Assembly (NCBI GenBank): GCA_026645575.1
Contig: JAPKMW010000005.1
Span: 62,001-126,000, forward strand
Reading direction: 5' to 3'
Length of the DNA stretch: 64,000 nucleotides
Origin: Caldilineaceae bacterium
GTDB taxonomy: Bacteria > Chloroflexota > Anaerolineae > Caldilineales > Caldilineaceae
Below the pieces are notes generated by a model, which ran no database searches, was not told where the DNA came from, and was given only the letters and a program-made list of their open reading frames with translations. The position numbers and the translations under genes are program-made. Shown piece after piece: positions 41,871 through 50,560 of this stretch (within the stretch, counting starts at the first letter, position 1; the number at the start of each line of letters is the position of its first letter).

Positions 41871-43019
41871 ATGAGCCATCCAAAGGCGACAACAACGCAG
41901 CACGATGAACAACCTATTTCTGTGACAACGCACCACCAGACTCTGGCAGATCTGTTGGCCGCCCATCGCGACGAATGTCATGCCATTATCCTGCATGATT
42001 ACCCTGACCCTGATGCGATTGCGTCGGCCTTTGCTCACCGCTTGATCAGTGCCCAATCGCATATTCAAACCGACATTCTCTACAGCGGCACGATCAGCCA
42101 CCCGCAGAACATTGCTCTGGTTCGCCTCCTGGGCATTGAGTTGGTGCGCTTTCAGCCGGAGTTGAATCTGGCCCAGTATCAAGGCGCCGTGTATGTTGAT
42201 AACCAGGGCAATGCCGCAGGCAAAATTACCGAAGCAATCGAAGCCGCCGGGGTGCCGGTGCTGGTAGTGGTCGATCACCATGAATACCAGGAGCGTCTAC
42301 GCCCAACCTTTGCCGACATTCGGCGGATTGGCGCGACCGCCACGATCTACACTGAATATCTGGAACAAGGGTTAGTCGAACTCAACCGCAGCAACAAAGA
42401 GCATGTAGCCGTGGCTACGGCTTTGATGCACGGCATTATGGCCGACACAGATCGCTTTGTGCGTGCCGGCGTGGCCGATTTTCATGCCGCTGGGTTTCTC
42501 AGCCGCTTTATCGATCAAGATCTGTTAAATCGCATCCTCAACCAATCGCGCACTCGGCAGACCATGGAGAGCATCCAGCGCGCCCTCGGTCATCGGATCA
42601 CGACGGAAAATTACTCCATTGCCGGCATTGGCTATCTGCGCGCCGCTGATCGCGATTCGATCCCTCAGGCCACCGATTTTCTGCTGACCGAAGAGAATAT
42701 TCATACCGCCATTGTCTACGGCATTGTGATCGACAATGAAGGCCGCGAGGCGCTCATTGGCTCAATCCGCACGAACAAAGTCACCCTGGATCCCGATGCC
42801 TTTATCAAAGAAGTGCTGGGCAAGGATGGCAGCGGCAACTACTTTGGCGGCGGCAAATTTGGCGCCGGCGCCTTTGAAATCCCCATTGGCTTTCTCTCCG
42901 GCGGGAATAAGGATGGGTATCAAGACCTCAAGTGGCGGATCTATGATGAGCAGGTGAAGCAGCGCATCTTTGGCAAGATTGGGGTGGAGCAGCAGGGTGC
43001 AGGGAAGACGGGGGGATAA
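41871..43019 (+). CDS. DHH-family phosphoesterase
   Basis: A 382-residue cytoplasmic phosphoesterase. Motif I is HDYPDPDAIASAFAH (D-x-D), motif II VYVDNQG, and the DHH motif VVVDHHEY; GIMADTDRFVRAG is motif IV. The C-terminal DHHA1-like part ends in GNYFGGGKFGAGAFEIPIGF, a glycine-rich substrate loop. Families with this layout cleave oligoribonucleotides, cyclic di-AMP or pAp. ATG 41871 is chosen over an upstream in-frame start at 41754, which overlaps the small membrane protein stop; neither has a clear ribosome site. The substrate cannot be fixed. Confidence 0.88.
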   Translation: MSHPKATTTQHDEQPISVTTHHQTLADLLAAHRDECHAIILHDYPDPDAIASAFAHRLISAQSHIQTDILYSGTISHPQNIALVRLLGIELVRFQPELNLAQYQGAVYVDNQGNAAGKITEAIEAAGVPVLVVVDHHEYQERLRPTFADIRRIGATATIYTEYLEQGLVELNRSNKEHVAVATALMHGIMADTDRFVRAGVADFHAAGFLSRFIDQDLLNRILNQSRTRQTMESIQRALGHRITTENYSIAGIGYLRAADRDSIPQATDFLLTEENIHTAIVYGIVIDNEGREALIGSIRTNKVTLDPDAFIKEVLGKDGSGNYFGGGKFGAGAFEIPIGFLSGGNKDGYQDLKWRIYDEQVKQRIFGKIGVEQQGAGKTGG

Positions 43020-43249
43020 GGAGACAAGAAGACAAAAATCAGTTCCTTCCCAATCGGCTGTCGTGTTGTGTGCGCCTCATGCTTGTCACTCTGCAATGTA
43101 TCCTTCCTCTGTATCTGGATCTATCCCATTTGTTAATGAAATTACATACACTACTTTTATTAAAGCTTGACGTTTTGTGAAAGGTGGCAGCGGTTCTTTG
43201 CCCCATGTCCAACGCCCACTGTGTATCTGCTGTCGCCAGAGTTGTATCT

Positions 43250-44332
43250 ATGAGCCAGTCAACCACAATTTTAGAAGAGGCGTCGGCGACCTGTAACCCG
43301 GATGATCGGATCGAAAGCGCCGGTTTGGTCTATGTGAGTGACAGTGAACCGGGTTTTCAGCGGCGGCGCCGTGGTCGCGGCTTTACCTATCGCAGCCCAA
43401 CAGGACAGGTGGTGCGGGAGTCAGCGTTGCGCGAACGCTTCCAGGCGCTGGTGATTCCGCCGGCTTGGCAGGAAGTTTGGATCTGCGCCAATCCGAATGG
43501 GCATCTTCTGGTGACGGGGCGGGATGAGGCTGGTCGCAAACAGTATATCTACCATCCCCAGTGGAGCGCAATGCGCAGCCAGGCCAAGTATGATCGGCTG
43601 CGGCTCTTTGCCGAGGCGCTACCCAAGGTGCGAGCGCAAGTGCAGGCTGATCTGCGCAGGCGAGCCTTGACCCGGGAAAAGGTGACGGCGCTGGTGGTGA
43701 ATCTGCTCGAGGAAACCATGATTCGGATCGGCAATGAAGCCTATGCTCGTCAAAATGAGACTTATGGGCTGACGACCTTGCAGGACGACCATGTTGAAGT
43801 AAGTGACGGTGAAGTCGCCTTTGAGTTTCGAGGCAAAAGCGGCAAAGAGCATGAGATCGTCGTCACCGACCCACGGCTGGCCCGACTGGTGCAAGCCTGT
43901 CAGGAGTTGCCGGGGCAGCAGCTTTTTCAATACATTGATGAGGATGGCGATATCTGTGGCCTAACTTCGACCGATGTCAACGATTATCTGCATACTGTCA
44001 CCGGCTGTGATTTTACCGCCAAAGATTTTCGCACTTGGGGTGGCACGGTTACGGCGGCGCATTTGCTGCACGAAATCGGTTCTGCCGCCACCGAGAAGGA
44101 AGCCGAACGTAACGTCGTCCAGGTGATTAAAGGGGTAGCGGCAAAGCTAGGCAATACGCCTGCCGTCTGCCGCCAACATTATGTACACCCAACCATCATC
44201 GCTGCCTATACCACCGGTCGCTTGGCGACTCTCTATGCCGACATCGCCGCCCAACCGCAAAGCACATCCGATCTAGCGGAGGATGAAGCTGTCGTTTATA
44301 CCTTGCTCAGTCAGCAGGTGGATGATGGGTAG
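43250..44332 (+). CDS. DNA topoisomerase IB (poxvirus type)
   Basis: A 360-residue tyrosine topoisomerase that relaxes supercoils by nicking one strand. RRRRGRGFTYRSPTG and VIPPAWQEVWICANPNGHL are the N-terminal clamp; RIGNEAYARQNETYGLTTL holds catalytic residues; KDFRTWGGTVTAAHLL is the core with Arg; the nucleophile is Tyr311 in CRQHYVHPTII. The set matches the bacterial poxvirus-like enzymes also found in pseudomonads and Deinococcus. The start is uncertain: ATG 43250 begins the protein cleanly, with in-frame ATGs at 43205 and 43184 (alternative start) having no better ribosome sites. Confidence 0.92.
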   Translation: MSQSTTILEEASATCNPDDRIESAGLVYVSDSEPGFQRRRRGRGFTYRSPTGQVVRESALRERFQALVIPPAWQEVWICANPNGHLLVTGRDEAGRKQYIYHPQWSAMRSQAKYDRLRLFAEALPKVRAQVQADLRRRALTREKVTALVVNLLEETMIRIGNEAYARQNETYGLTTLQDDHVEVSDGEVAFEFRGKSGKEHEIVVTDPRLARLVQACQELPGQQLFQYIDEDGDICGLTSTDVNDYLHTVTGCDFTAKDFRTWGGTVTAAHLLHEIGSAATEKEAERNVVQVIKGVAAKLGNTPAVCRQHYVHPTIIAAYTTGRLATLYADIAAQPQSTSDLAEDEAVVYTLLSQQVDDG

Positions 44333-44431
44333 TGGATGGTCTGTGTTAGCCACTACTCATCATGAAGCAAAACGTCTTTATTACGCACTTATGCCTGTAA
44401 CCCCAGTTGGTACCCGAGAGGAGAACTACGT

Positions 44432-45172
44432 ATGACCGTCTCTGCATTGCCCAAAATTGTCCCTACCTTTGAGCAGTCGTTGGTGGCGCTACCGGCCAAA
44501 TTGAACAATGTCCCGCGCGACTATCGGGAACTCAAGTCGCTCTTTATGATGTTGCGGCAGGAGGATGAAGCCTTTAAGCGGGCCATTCACATTTCCCATT
44601 ACAAAGCCAAGAGCTGTGTGGCAACGGCGCAGAATCTGGCGGAGAAGATGTATCTGTTGATCAAGGGGCGGGTGCATCTAGTCTGTAAGAATGAGCAGAC
44701 CGGGGTGCAGATCGTCATCACGACCTTGGAACCAGGCGCCATCTTTGGGCAGGGTTCGATCAGCGATTTGGGTGGCAAATCGATTAAGTTTGTGGAAGCA
44801 ATGGATGATGTTACGCTCTGGACAATTCCCAACGATGCGGCAACGGCCGTAATCATGCGCTATCCCATTCTCAGTTGGGGCTTGTTACAGACCTATGCCG
44901 CACGCCTGGCGCAAGTGGAGGATCGTTTGGAAGCGGTTGCCCACAAGAAGTTGCCGGCGCGTCTGGCCGAACTATTGCTAAAACTCTCCGATGTCAACCA
45001 CGAACTGCACGGCGTTAGCCATCAAGTGCTGGCCGACCATCTCGGCACCTATCGTGAGACGGTGAGCAGCATCTTGCGAACCTTTAAGCAAGAGCGACTG
45101 CTGATCCTGGGCTACCGGCGTATCCGATTACTCGATTTACCGGCCTTACAAGAGATTGCCGGCATTTGGTAG
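44432..45172 (+). CDS. Crp/Fnr-family transcription regulator
   Basis: A 246-residue regulator. Residues about 55-150 form a cyclic-nucleotide-type beta-barrel (MYLLIKGRVHLVCKN, ITTLEPGAIFGQGSISD). The usual phosphate-binding RxS of true CRP is not visible, so the ligand is unclear. A dimer helix (TYAARLAQVEDRLEAVAHKK) leads to a Crp-type winged helix with the recognition region HLGTYRETVSSILRTFKQER. No Fnr-type Cys cluster is present. GAGGAG is 8 bases before ATG. The small IleRS-tail-like gene follows after 18 bp. Confidence 0.9.
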   Translation: MTVSALPKIVPTFEQSLVALPAKLNNVPRDYRELKSLFMMLRQEDEAFKRAIHISHYKAKSCVATAQNLAEKMYLLIKGRVHLVCKNEQTGVQIVITTLEPGAIFGQGSISDLGGKSIKFVEAMDDVTLWTIPNDAATAVIMRYPILSWGLLQTYAARLAQVEDRLEAVAHKKLPARLAELLLKLSDVNHELHGVSHQVLADHLGTYRETVSSILRTFKQERLLILGYRRIRLLDLPALQEIAGIW

Positions 45173-45190
45173 TAGCAGAAAGAGACGGCG

Positions 45191-45523
45191 ATGATGGCAC
45201 AACAAGCAAATAGAAGCAGCGTTCCCACCCAAAAAGCACTCTCTACTGAACAATGCGCCGAGGTAATTATCAATACAGTGAAACAGTTGCGGGCGGATGC
45301 AGGGATCGCGATGGATCAACCGATCTCGCTCTATGTTCCCAATGCGCAACTGATTCGCAGCACCCTAACAGAACGGGGTGATGAGATTAGGCGGCAGATC
45401 AATGCTGTGGATGTGGTGCAAACCAATGTGAGGGCCGGCATCCCCATGCCGGCGCACATTCCCCAAGTGGAGTTACACAACCTCGATGAAAGTCCGACTA
45501 CCATCGGGATTGATGTAAGTTAA
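45191..45523 (+). CDS. Small protein resembling the C-terminal (DUF5915) domain of isoleucyl-tRNA synthetase
   Basis: A 110-residue protein. CAEVIINTVKQLRADAGIAM followed by ISLYVPNAQLIRSTLTERGD resembles the C-terminal segment of archaeal/eukaryotic-type IleRS, which begins V...V..LR..A...V...I.LY. No catalytic part is present. This resemblance is my judgement and is moderate. It lies 18 bp after the Crp gene, so the two are probably one operon. A strong terminator follows. It could be a stress-linked RNA-binding or tRNA-mimic protein; that is speculation. Confidence 0.55.
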   Translation: MMAQQANRSSVPTQKALSTEQCAEVIINTVKQLRADAGIAMDQPISLYVPNAQLIRSTLTERGDEIRRQINAVDVVQTNVRAGIPMPAHIPQVELHNLDESPTTIGIDVS

Positions 45524-45554
45524 CTGTCTTCCTCCAGTCAAAATCCCTACTGTC

Positions 45555-45600
45555 AAAAACAGCCCGGAATCGCCGTTGATTCCGGGCTGTTTTTGTGTTT
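45555..45600 (+). terminator. Rho-independent terminator after the Crp operon
   Basis: Arms 45555-45571 and 45578-45594 (AAAAACAGCCCGGAATC, 17 bp exact) with a 6-base loop, a GC-rich stem end and a T-run TTTTTGTGTTTT. A classic intrinsic terminator; the A-run upstream makes it work in both directions. Confidence 0.9.
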
Positions 45601-45684
45601 TATACCCAAGTCACAATGAAAGCCGACTTGTTCGTAGCACCTACGAAAAACCTGCTTCGCAATTTGATTTCAGTATAGTTCACG

Positions 45685-45735
45685 CAACGAGGAGTTCGCG
45701 CCCGTGGGCATCCGCCACCTGCGAACTCTTTGTTG
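45685..45735. repeat. 15-bp inverted repeat with nested GCCCGTGGGC
   Basis: CAACGAGGAGTTCGC (45685-45699) and 45721-45735 pair with two mismatches, with a GCCCGTGGGC hairpin inside. It lies between convergent genes. The GAGGAGTTCGC word recurs at 48439-48449. Confidence 0.65.
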
Positions 45736-45766
45736 TGACATAACCTTCACTAGTGCAAGGCAAGAA

Positions 45767-47209
45767 TCAATTACTGCTCGTCACATATAATGGTCGTTGT
45801 CGGACGTTGCGCAGCCAGATGTCCCCTTCTAGACCAAGATCCGCATCAAAGTAAATATTGCCTTCAACGTGAAACTGCCGGCAGTTGACCAACGAGGGCG
45901 GACCAGCCTGGAAGCGCTCTTTCAGTTGTTCAAAGAGGCCGTAATAGGCTTTATCCAAGTCAATTACCAGTTCGCTGTCAATGGTGCGCGCCGGATTACG
46001 TTGGATGGTGTAATCATTGTTCAAAACATAGGCGTCGGACCAGAGCGCCAGTAGATCGTTGGTGCTTTTGACCGGGAGAAAGCGCTGACGGGGCGTCTCC
46101 ACTGCTTCGGCGTCAGGGTAAAGGCCGATGACATGACCCATGGCCGTTTCTAACTGGTAAACATGCGGGCTATCCGGCTGGGTAGGATCCACCCGCTTCT
46201 CATTGCGGATGAGCGGCAGCGGCAGCACACCATTGAAGTGTTGAAGCAACTGCTGTAACGCGGGTAGGTGGAGCCAAAGATTGTTGGTGTTAAAATATTG
46301 GTAGCGCTCAATATCCTGGAAGGCAGCCATCTCTTCGGGCGGACATTGGGCTACTTCGCGCAAGATTAAGCCTTGTGCAGGATGGGTTGCTAAGTGACCA
46401 CCTTTGCGGTCCGCCGGCTGGCGGCGCGCCACCTCCATCAGGAAAGGCAACTCCTTCTCGGCAAAGTAACCAAGAATCGAGAGATCAACCGTCGCTCCTA
46501 AATTGTCCGAATTGCTGACAAAGGCATATTCATAGCCTTGTGTCAGTAAGGTTTCCAACAACCCGCTCGTCTGTAGCGCCAGGTAGAGGTCGCCATGGCC
46601 GGGGGGGCACCATTCTTTGGCTGGATCGGCCGGCCAGTTGACGGGCGAGAGATCGGCTTTCAGGATCTTGGGAATTTGATGTTGCATGAAATCAAACGGC
46701 ACATCCTGCGCCAGCAGATCTGTGTAGGAAGCCAGCGCCTTCCGCGTCGCCGCTTGGGTGTTAAAGCTATTCATCAGGACAAAAGGTAAGCGGACATTGT
46801 GTTGGCAGCGTAGATAGAGGATTTGATGGATAATAATATCGAGAAAGGTAAACTCCCCTTTGACCTGCACCAACGATTTCGGCCCATTCATCCCCATGGT
46901 TGTGCCTAAGCCGCCATTGAGTTTGATTACAGCGGTGCGATCAAGGGCGGACTGACTGGCATCGCGATAAGTTGCCAGTGCGTCAACAGTTGGTAAGGTT
47001 GTCACGGGTTGAGCCTCCTTGTTAGGAATGTAGCCAGTAGCGCCCTCAACCAACTGTGTATAATAGTGACGAAAGGCGCGCATAAGCACCGCCGGCTGAT
47101 GGGCTTTGCGCATCTTTTGGGCAAAGCCAGCAAACCGGGCATCCAGATCTATGCCACTGGCTGCGCTACGATGGGATGCGCGCAGAACTATCGGTACCCT
47201 TTCGCTCAT
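45767..47209 (-). CDS. UTP-glucose-1-phosphate uridylyltransferase, eukaryotic type
   Basis: A 480-residue UDP-glucose pyrophosphorylase of the UDPGP family usual in eukaryotes and scattered in bacteria, unlike the GalU type. It makes UDP-glucose from UTP and glucose-1-phosphate. KLNGGLGTTMGMNGPKS near 96-112 is the nucleotide loop; EWCPPGHGDLYLAL and VSNSDNLGATVDLSILGYF form the sugar site, and FNTNNLWLHLPAL the second. The C-terminal part is the left-handed beta-helix end (VEGNIYFDADLGLEGDIWL). ATG 47209 has AAAGGAG 5 bases upstream. UDP-glucose is the donor for the cyclic glucan synthase. It is read in the same direction as the three stress-type genes upstream. Confidence 0.93.
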   Translation of the reverse strand: MSERVPIVLRASHRSAASGIDLDARFAGFAQKMRKAHQPAVLMRAFRHYYTQLVEGATGYIPNKEAQPVTTLPTVDALATYRDASQSALDRTAVIKLNGGLGTTMGMNGPKSLVQVKGEFTFLDIIIHQILYLRCQHNVRLPFVLMNSFNTQAATRKALASYTDLLAQDVPFDFMQHQIPKILKADLSPVNWPADPAKEWCPPGHGDLYLALQTSGLLETLLTQGYEYAFVSNSDNLGATVDLSILGYFAEKELPFLMEVARRQPADRKGGHLATHPAQGLILREVAQCPPEEMAAFQDIERYQYFNTNNLWLHLPALQQLLQHFNGVLPLPLIRNEKRVDPTQPDSPHVYQLETAMGHVIGLYPDAEAVETPRQRFLPVKSTNDLLALWSDAYVLNNDYTIQRNPARTIDSELVIDLDKAYYGLFEQLKERFQAGPPSLVNCRQFHVEGNIYFDADLGLEGDIWLRNVRQRPLYVTSSN

Positions 47210-47425
47210 AGATACTCCTTTATGCTCTATCAATCTCACAGGTTACACACGAGAGCAACCTAACTTACTTTACTCTTAGGCAGTTGAAAAGAGAATGGCA
47301 GTAGATATAGAAAATAGATATATTTTCACGGTAACAATTAAGCGCGGCTTAGCAGCCACTTTTCATAGAGAGGTGGCTGCTTGTACAGCAAGGGCAAAGA
47401 GCAATGGTGAAACAAAAGGGGGCTT

Positions 47426-48403
47426 TCAAGCGGCCATTGGTGCGATCTCGTGTTCATGCTTCAGGCCAATCGCCCGCTCTACTTCGCGCAGATTATCGGC
47501 GTTAGTCGAAACCGCAACCAGTGTATCACCTTTACGAAAGCTTTCTTCGTAGAGATGCACATCGGTTTCCGCCGCACTGGTGGCAATCAAGGTGCTGAAA
47601 ATTAACGCAAAGACGAGGCCGATGAGCGCGCCATAGAGCGCAACTTCCCACATAATGCCGATCGGGCTAGTGGCAAGGAAGCCACTGACATCAGGAAAGA
47701 TTGTGCTATGAAAGAAACCGTAGAGCAACCCCAATGCGCCACCGGCCAGCAAGCCGAGTAGACCGCCAGTGACAATGGCTTCGCGGGTGGTGCGTGGACG
47801 CGCCTGCTGATCATTTGCATAGACGGCGACATCCTCAACCGGCACAATCGCCAACTCGTCACGCGAGATGCCCATTTGCGCTAAGCGACCAATGGTTTGT
47901 TCGGCTTCTTCCCATTGATTAAAGAGGCGGACGGCAATCTGTCGTTCCTGTTGTTGGCTCAACAGGGCTAGCCAGCGCTGAACAGTGCGCGCCCGTTCAT
48001 ACTGCCGCTCGACCAACGTGCGCAATGCAGACGGCAATGCAGACGTCGTCACTTTGGCATAGGCATCGAGAGTGTCGGCTTCCATCTGTTGCAATTCAGC
48101 CAGCAACAGGCGATGACGCCGCTGGCGGCGAATTACCAGCGCAGACTTCAACGCCAGCCACCCCCGTTGGAAAAAATTGCCGGATGACGCCGGTATGTTC
48201 TCAATTACTGCGGCTTCCGGGTGTGGTCGGCTTTTTTGCAATTCATGAATAAAACGCACCCGTTCCTGAGCACAGGCCTTGAGCAGAAGTTTGGTCGCCC
48301 GATTTTCAACCTGGGCGGCGGCGGTGTAAAAATTCCGTTTGCTCTCCTGATTCACCAAGATAAGCTGATCGATGATGGTTTGTGGGTCAAGCGTTTGGCT
48401 CAT
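47426..48403 (-). CDS. DUF2383-type helical domain fused to a stress-protein membrane domain
   Basis: A 325-residue protein in two parts. Residues 1-150 form a four-helix, ferritin-like DUF2383-type domain (LILVNQESKRNFYTAAAQVE, LLKACAQERVRFIHELQKSR), related to the plus-strand gene at 50561. The second part starts at AVRLFNQWEEAEQTIGRLAQ, as in YflT/DUF1269-type stress proteins, with two glycine-rich membrane helices (GGLLGLLAGGALGLLYGFF and VALYGALIGLVFALIFSTL) and a conserved end KGDTLVAVSTN. ATG 48403 is set by AGAGGGGAG 6 bases upstream; the longer frame to 48484 crosses a palindrome. It is likely made under stress and sits in a cluster with a baeRF-like gene. Confidence 0.75.
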   Translation of the reverse strand: MSQTLDPQTIIDQLILVNQESKRNFYTAAAQVENRATKLLLKACAQERVRFIHELQKSRPHPEAAVIENIPASSGNFFQRGWLALKSALVIRRQRRHRLLLAELQQMEADTLDAYAKVTTSALPSALRTLVERQYERARTVQRWLALLSQQQERQIAVRLFNQWEEAEQTIGRLAQMGISRDELAIVPVEDVAVYANDQQARPRTTREAIVTGGLLGLLAGGALGLLYGFFHSTIFPDVSGFLATSPIGIMWEVALYGALIGLVFALIFSTLIATSAAETDVHLYEESFRKGDTLVAVSTNADNLREVERAIGLKHEHEIAPMAA

Positions 48404-48432
48404 GTCCATCTCCCCTCTTCTAGAAAAGTTAG

Positions 48433-48488
48433 CCGAATGAGGAGTTCGCATGAAGCGGGTACAGAGTAGATGCGAACCCCTCATTCGG
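48433..48488. repeat. 19-bp inverted repeat (one mismatch) between operon genes
   Basis: CCGAATGAGGAGTTCGCAT (48433-48451) pairs with 48470-48488 with one mismatch. It fills the 90-bp gap between the baeRF-like gene stop and the next start, so it would be in the common transcript. Confidence 0.8.
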
Positions 48489-48493
48489 TACGA

Positions 48494-49720
48494 TTAGTAG
48501 CGTAAAATGGCGGCAAGTTGAGCGCCCGCGGGCAGATCCGGCGGCTCAATCAAATAGACAGCGCCGCCATTGACCAATGTATGAATGGCAGCAAAATCAA
48601 TCAGATCTAAATCGCCCGGTTGACGGTCAGAGTGCAATTTGACGTGGTTGGCGTTGGCATCAAAGGCGCCCCATTGCACGGTAGTGCGCGGCATCAAGAG
48701 CGTGTCAACCTGCTGGAAATAGGCGGCGGGCGCAATCGCTTCAATGGTATGAGCAGCGCGTCGGTCGCCGGAGCCGGCCAGGTGTCGATAAGCGTCCAAC
48801 GCGTCTTGGTGCGCTTGGGTAAAGATTGGCTCGACAACAGCCCATGCGCGTTCGTGCAACGCCTGCGTGGTCAATGTCTCCGGGTCATGGGCGATCTCTT
48901 CATCGACCAGGGCATTATATTGATTGACCTGACGATAAAGCCCGCGCAGATAGTCGATGCCGGCCAACACCAATGGCGGCTGTTGGCTGCCGGTCAGCAG
49001 ATCGCGCACACCATTGTCCAGGGCGCGAAAGAAGCGGACGATCTGTTCTTTGATGTTGGCATCGTCAGCGGCGCCACCCTGACCGTGATACATCGCCGCG
49101 CCGCGATCAGGCGCACCGCGGTTACTGCCGGTGCTGGGGCGGGAGGCAATATGAAAGCGGAGGGTAGCCTCAAATTCGTCATACTTTAGCGCCTCGGCCA
49201 GCGTGGTCGGTACATCTTCGCCCAGTTGGATTTCCGCCAGACTAAAGCGGGAGCCTTGCAGCAAGCGAACACCGCCCTGACGTAATGTTAAGAGGTAAAA
49301 GGTGTCATCGCTGCTCAACATCGGCAGGAGCGGTTTCAGGTAAAAATGATCATTTACCACCACAGCTTCGTCAAACGGCAACGGTAGGCGATAACTTTCC
49401 ATCATTTTCGGCGCCAGCAACAGGGCCAGACCATCACTCTGGTATTGCCAGAAGAGGTTGTTGCTCACCAATGCTTGCGCCGGCGCCAACAATTGCTGAA
49501 TCGCTGGCGTCCGTTGGCCAAGTGCGGCTAGTTCTGCCTCCACCTGGCCCAACAAATTCTTGAGCCGAATGGGACTTTGCTGTGTATCGGGGCCACGTCG
49601 TTCGGTGGGCATGTAGAGTGAAACACAAGGGCCTTCACGATCAGCCGCCAATGCCAGCAGCGACTCTCTGGTAAAGAGATCCATCTGTTTATCGACCAAT
49701 GGTTTCTCCAATGTAGTCAT
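48494..49720 (-). CDS. baeRF-like protein (release-factor fold)
   Basis: A 408-residue protein resembling the bacterial archaeo-eukaryotic release factor (baeRF) families. GPCVSLYMPTERRGPDT is the opening strand (V-S-L-Y-x-P), LLTLRQGGVRLLQGSRFSL the central strand pair, and PLVLAGIDYLRGLYRQV the third domain strand. The GGQ loop of true release factors is not visible, although a Gly-rich loop (AAMYHGQGGAADD) lies near it. Members occur in stress-related clusters and may act on stalled ribosomes, which is inference from published family analysis. AAGGAG precedes ATG 49720. Confidence 0.75.
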   Translation of the reverse strand: MTTLEKPLVDKQMDLFTRESLLALAADREGPCVSLYMPTERRGPDTQQSPIRLKNLLGQVEAELAALGQRTPAIQQLLAPAQALVSNNLFWQYQSDGLALLLAPKMMESYRLPLPFDEAVVVNDHFYLKPLLPMLSSDDTFYLLTLRQGGVRLLQGSRFSLAEIQLGEDVPTTLAEALKYDEFEATLRFHIASRPSTGSNRGAPDRGAAMYHGQGGAADDANIKEQIVRFFRALDNGVRDLLTGSQQPPLVLAGIDYLRGLYRQVNQYNALVDEEIAHDPETLTTQALHERAWAVVEPIFTQAHQDALDAYRHLAGSGDRRAAHTIEAIAPAAYFQQVDTLLMPRTTVQWGAFDANANHVKLHSDRQPGDLDLIDFAAIHTLVNGGAVYLIEPPDLPAGAQLAAILRY

Positions 49721-49781
49721 CGGGTCTCCTTCATGTTATTCGTAGCGGTGCTGGTGGGGTGGCCGGCTCCTGGCTAAACAG

Positions 49782-50207
49782 TTATTCTTCTTTGACAAAT
49801 TTTGGCGGCCCGGCTTTACCCACATCTTCAATGGATTTGACCATAGTAGGCGATGGGGAAGCTTCTTTTAAGGCATAGAGAAAATCACTAAGCGTGTATT
49901 CCGGCCAGCGATCCACCTCTGTATCACCACTTTGATCTTGTTGGAAACGCACATACTGACCATCGGCGCTTAACAGAATCATACGGAGGTCGGGATGCAC
50001 GGTTAACAAGCGCCGAATAATGCTGCTCACGCGGTGATACTCGTCTTGCAATAAAAAGAGCCAATCCGGTTGCAACTGAGCGACCTGTTGGGCCAGCCCT
50101 TGTACTTCCTGGGTTTCCCCCACAATCTCGACGGGAACACCCCGCTCCAGCACATATTGCAACACTTGGCGCAATTGTTCTGATTGGTTGAGAACCATGA
50201 CACGCAT
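49782..50207 (-). CDS. Degenerate CheY-like (pseudo-receiver) protein
   Basis: A 141-residue protein that follows the receiver fold: MRVMVLNQSEQLRQVLQYVL, VEIVGETQEVQGLAQQVAQL, QPDWLFLLQDEY and LRMILLSADGQYVRF. The phosphorylatable Asp of the third strand is not at its place (Leu in the alignment PDxxLLD), and the acidic pair of strand 1 is absent, so it is unlikely to be phosphorylated. ATG 50207 follows AGGGGAAGACA; upstream in-frame sequence to 50354 is non-coding in appearance. It is the first of four minus-strand genes that continue through baeRF, DUF2383 and UDPGP. Confidence 0.65.
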   Translation of the reverse strand: MRVMVLNQSEQLRQVLQYVLERGVPVEIVGETQEVQGLAQQVAQLQPDWLFLLQDEYHRVSSIIRRLLTVHPDLRMILLSADGQYVRFQQDQSGDTEVDRWPEYTLSDFLYALKEASPSPTMVKSIEDVGKAGPPKFVKEE

Positions 50208-50560
50208 TGTCTTCCCCTGTTTCCTACTTGAATGTGAATAGCTGACGGTAGAGTATCGGTCACTGTCAGTAGACCGCACCATAGCCGCACTTGGTCTAAA
50301 TGGACTCTGGATTATGCGACTATACGACTGCGGACGACTGATTGTATGAACCACAACACGACCAGCGTTATGGTTTGCCTTGTCAAGGAGACTTTACGTT
50401 GTTTACTGACTAAAGCCAATAGGCAATGGCACAGGCGCAGGTTACAGTTTTCTATCCACAGTTCTATCCTATGCCTGTGCCATTGCCGACGTTAACAGCA
50501 TGTTTCTTTGCTACACTGCAGAGCGCACGCATACACTAATGTTCTCAGGAGAAAATGATA
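50208..50560. other. Divergent intergenic region with an inverted repeat
   Basis: This 353-bp gap lies between divergent genes and should carry both promoters. It holds the 15-bp exact arms at 50422-50436 and 50473-50487. No RNA gene or certain promoter was identified. Confidence 0.5.
50422..50487. repeat. Perfect 15-bp inverted repeat, 36-base loop
   Basis: GGCAATGGCACAGGC (50422-50436) and its complement at 50473-50487. Upstream of the DUF2383-type gene on the plus strand. Confidence 0.75.

Noticed and set aside
48620..49189. 189-codon plus-strand frame opposite the baeRF-like gene
   Set aside because: Antisense shadow of a better-supported gene.
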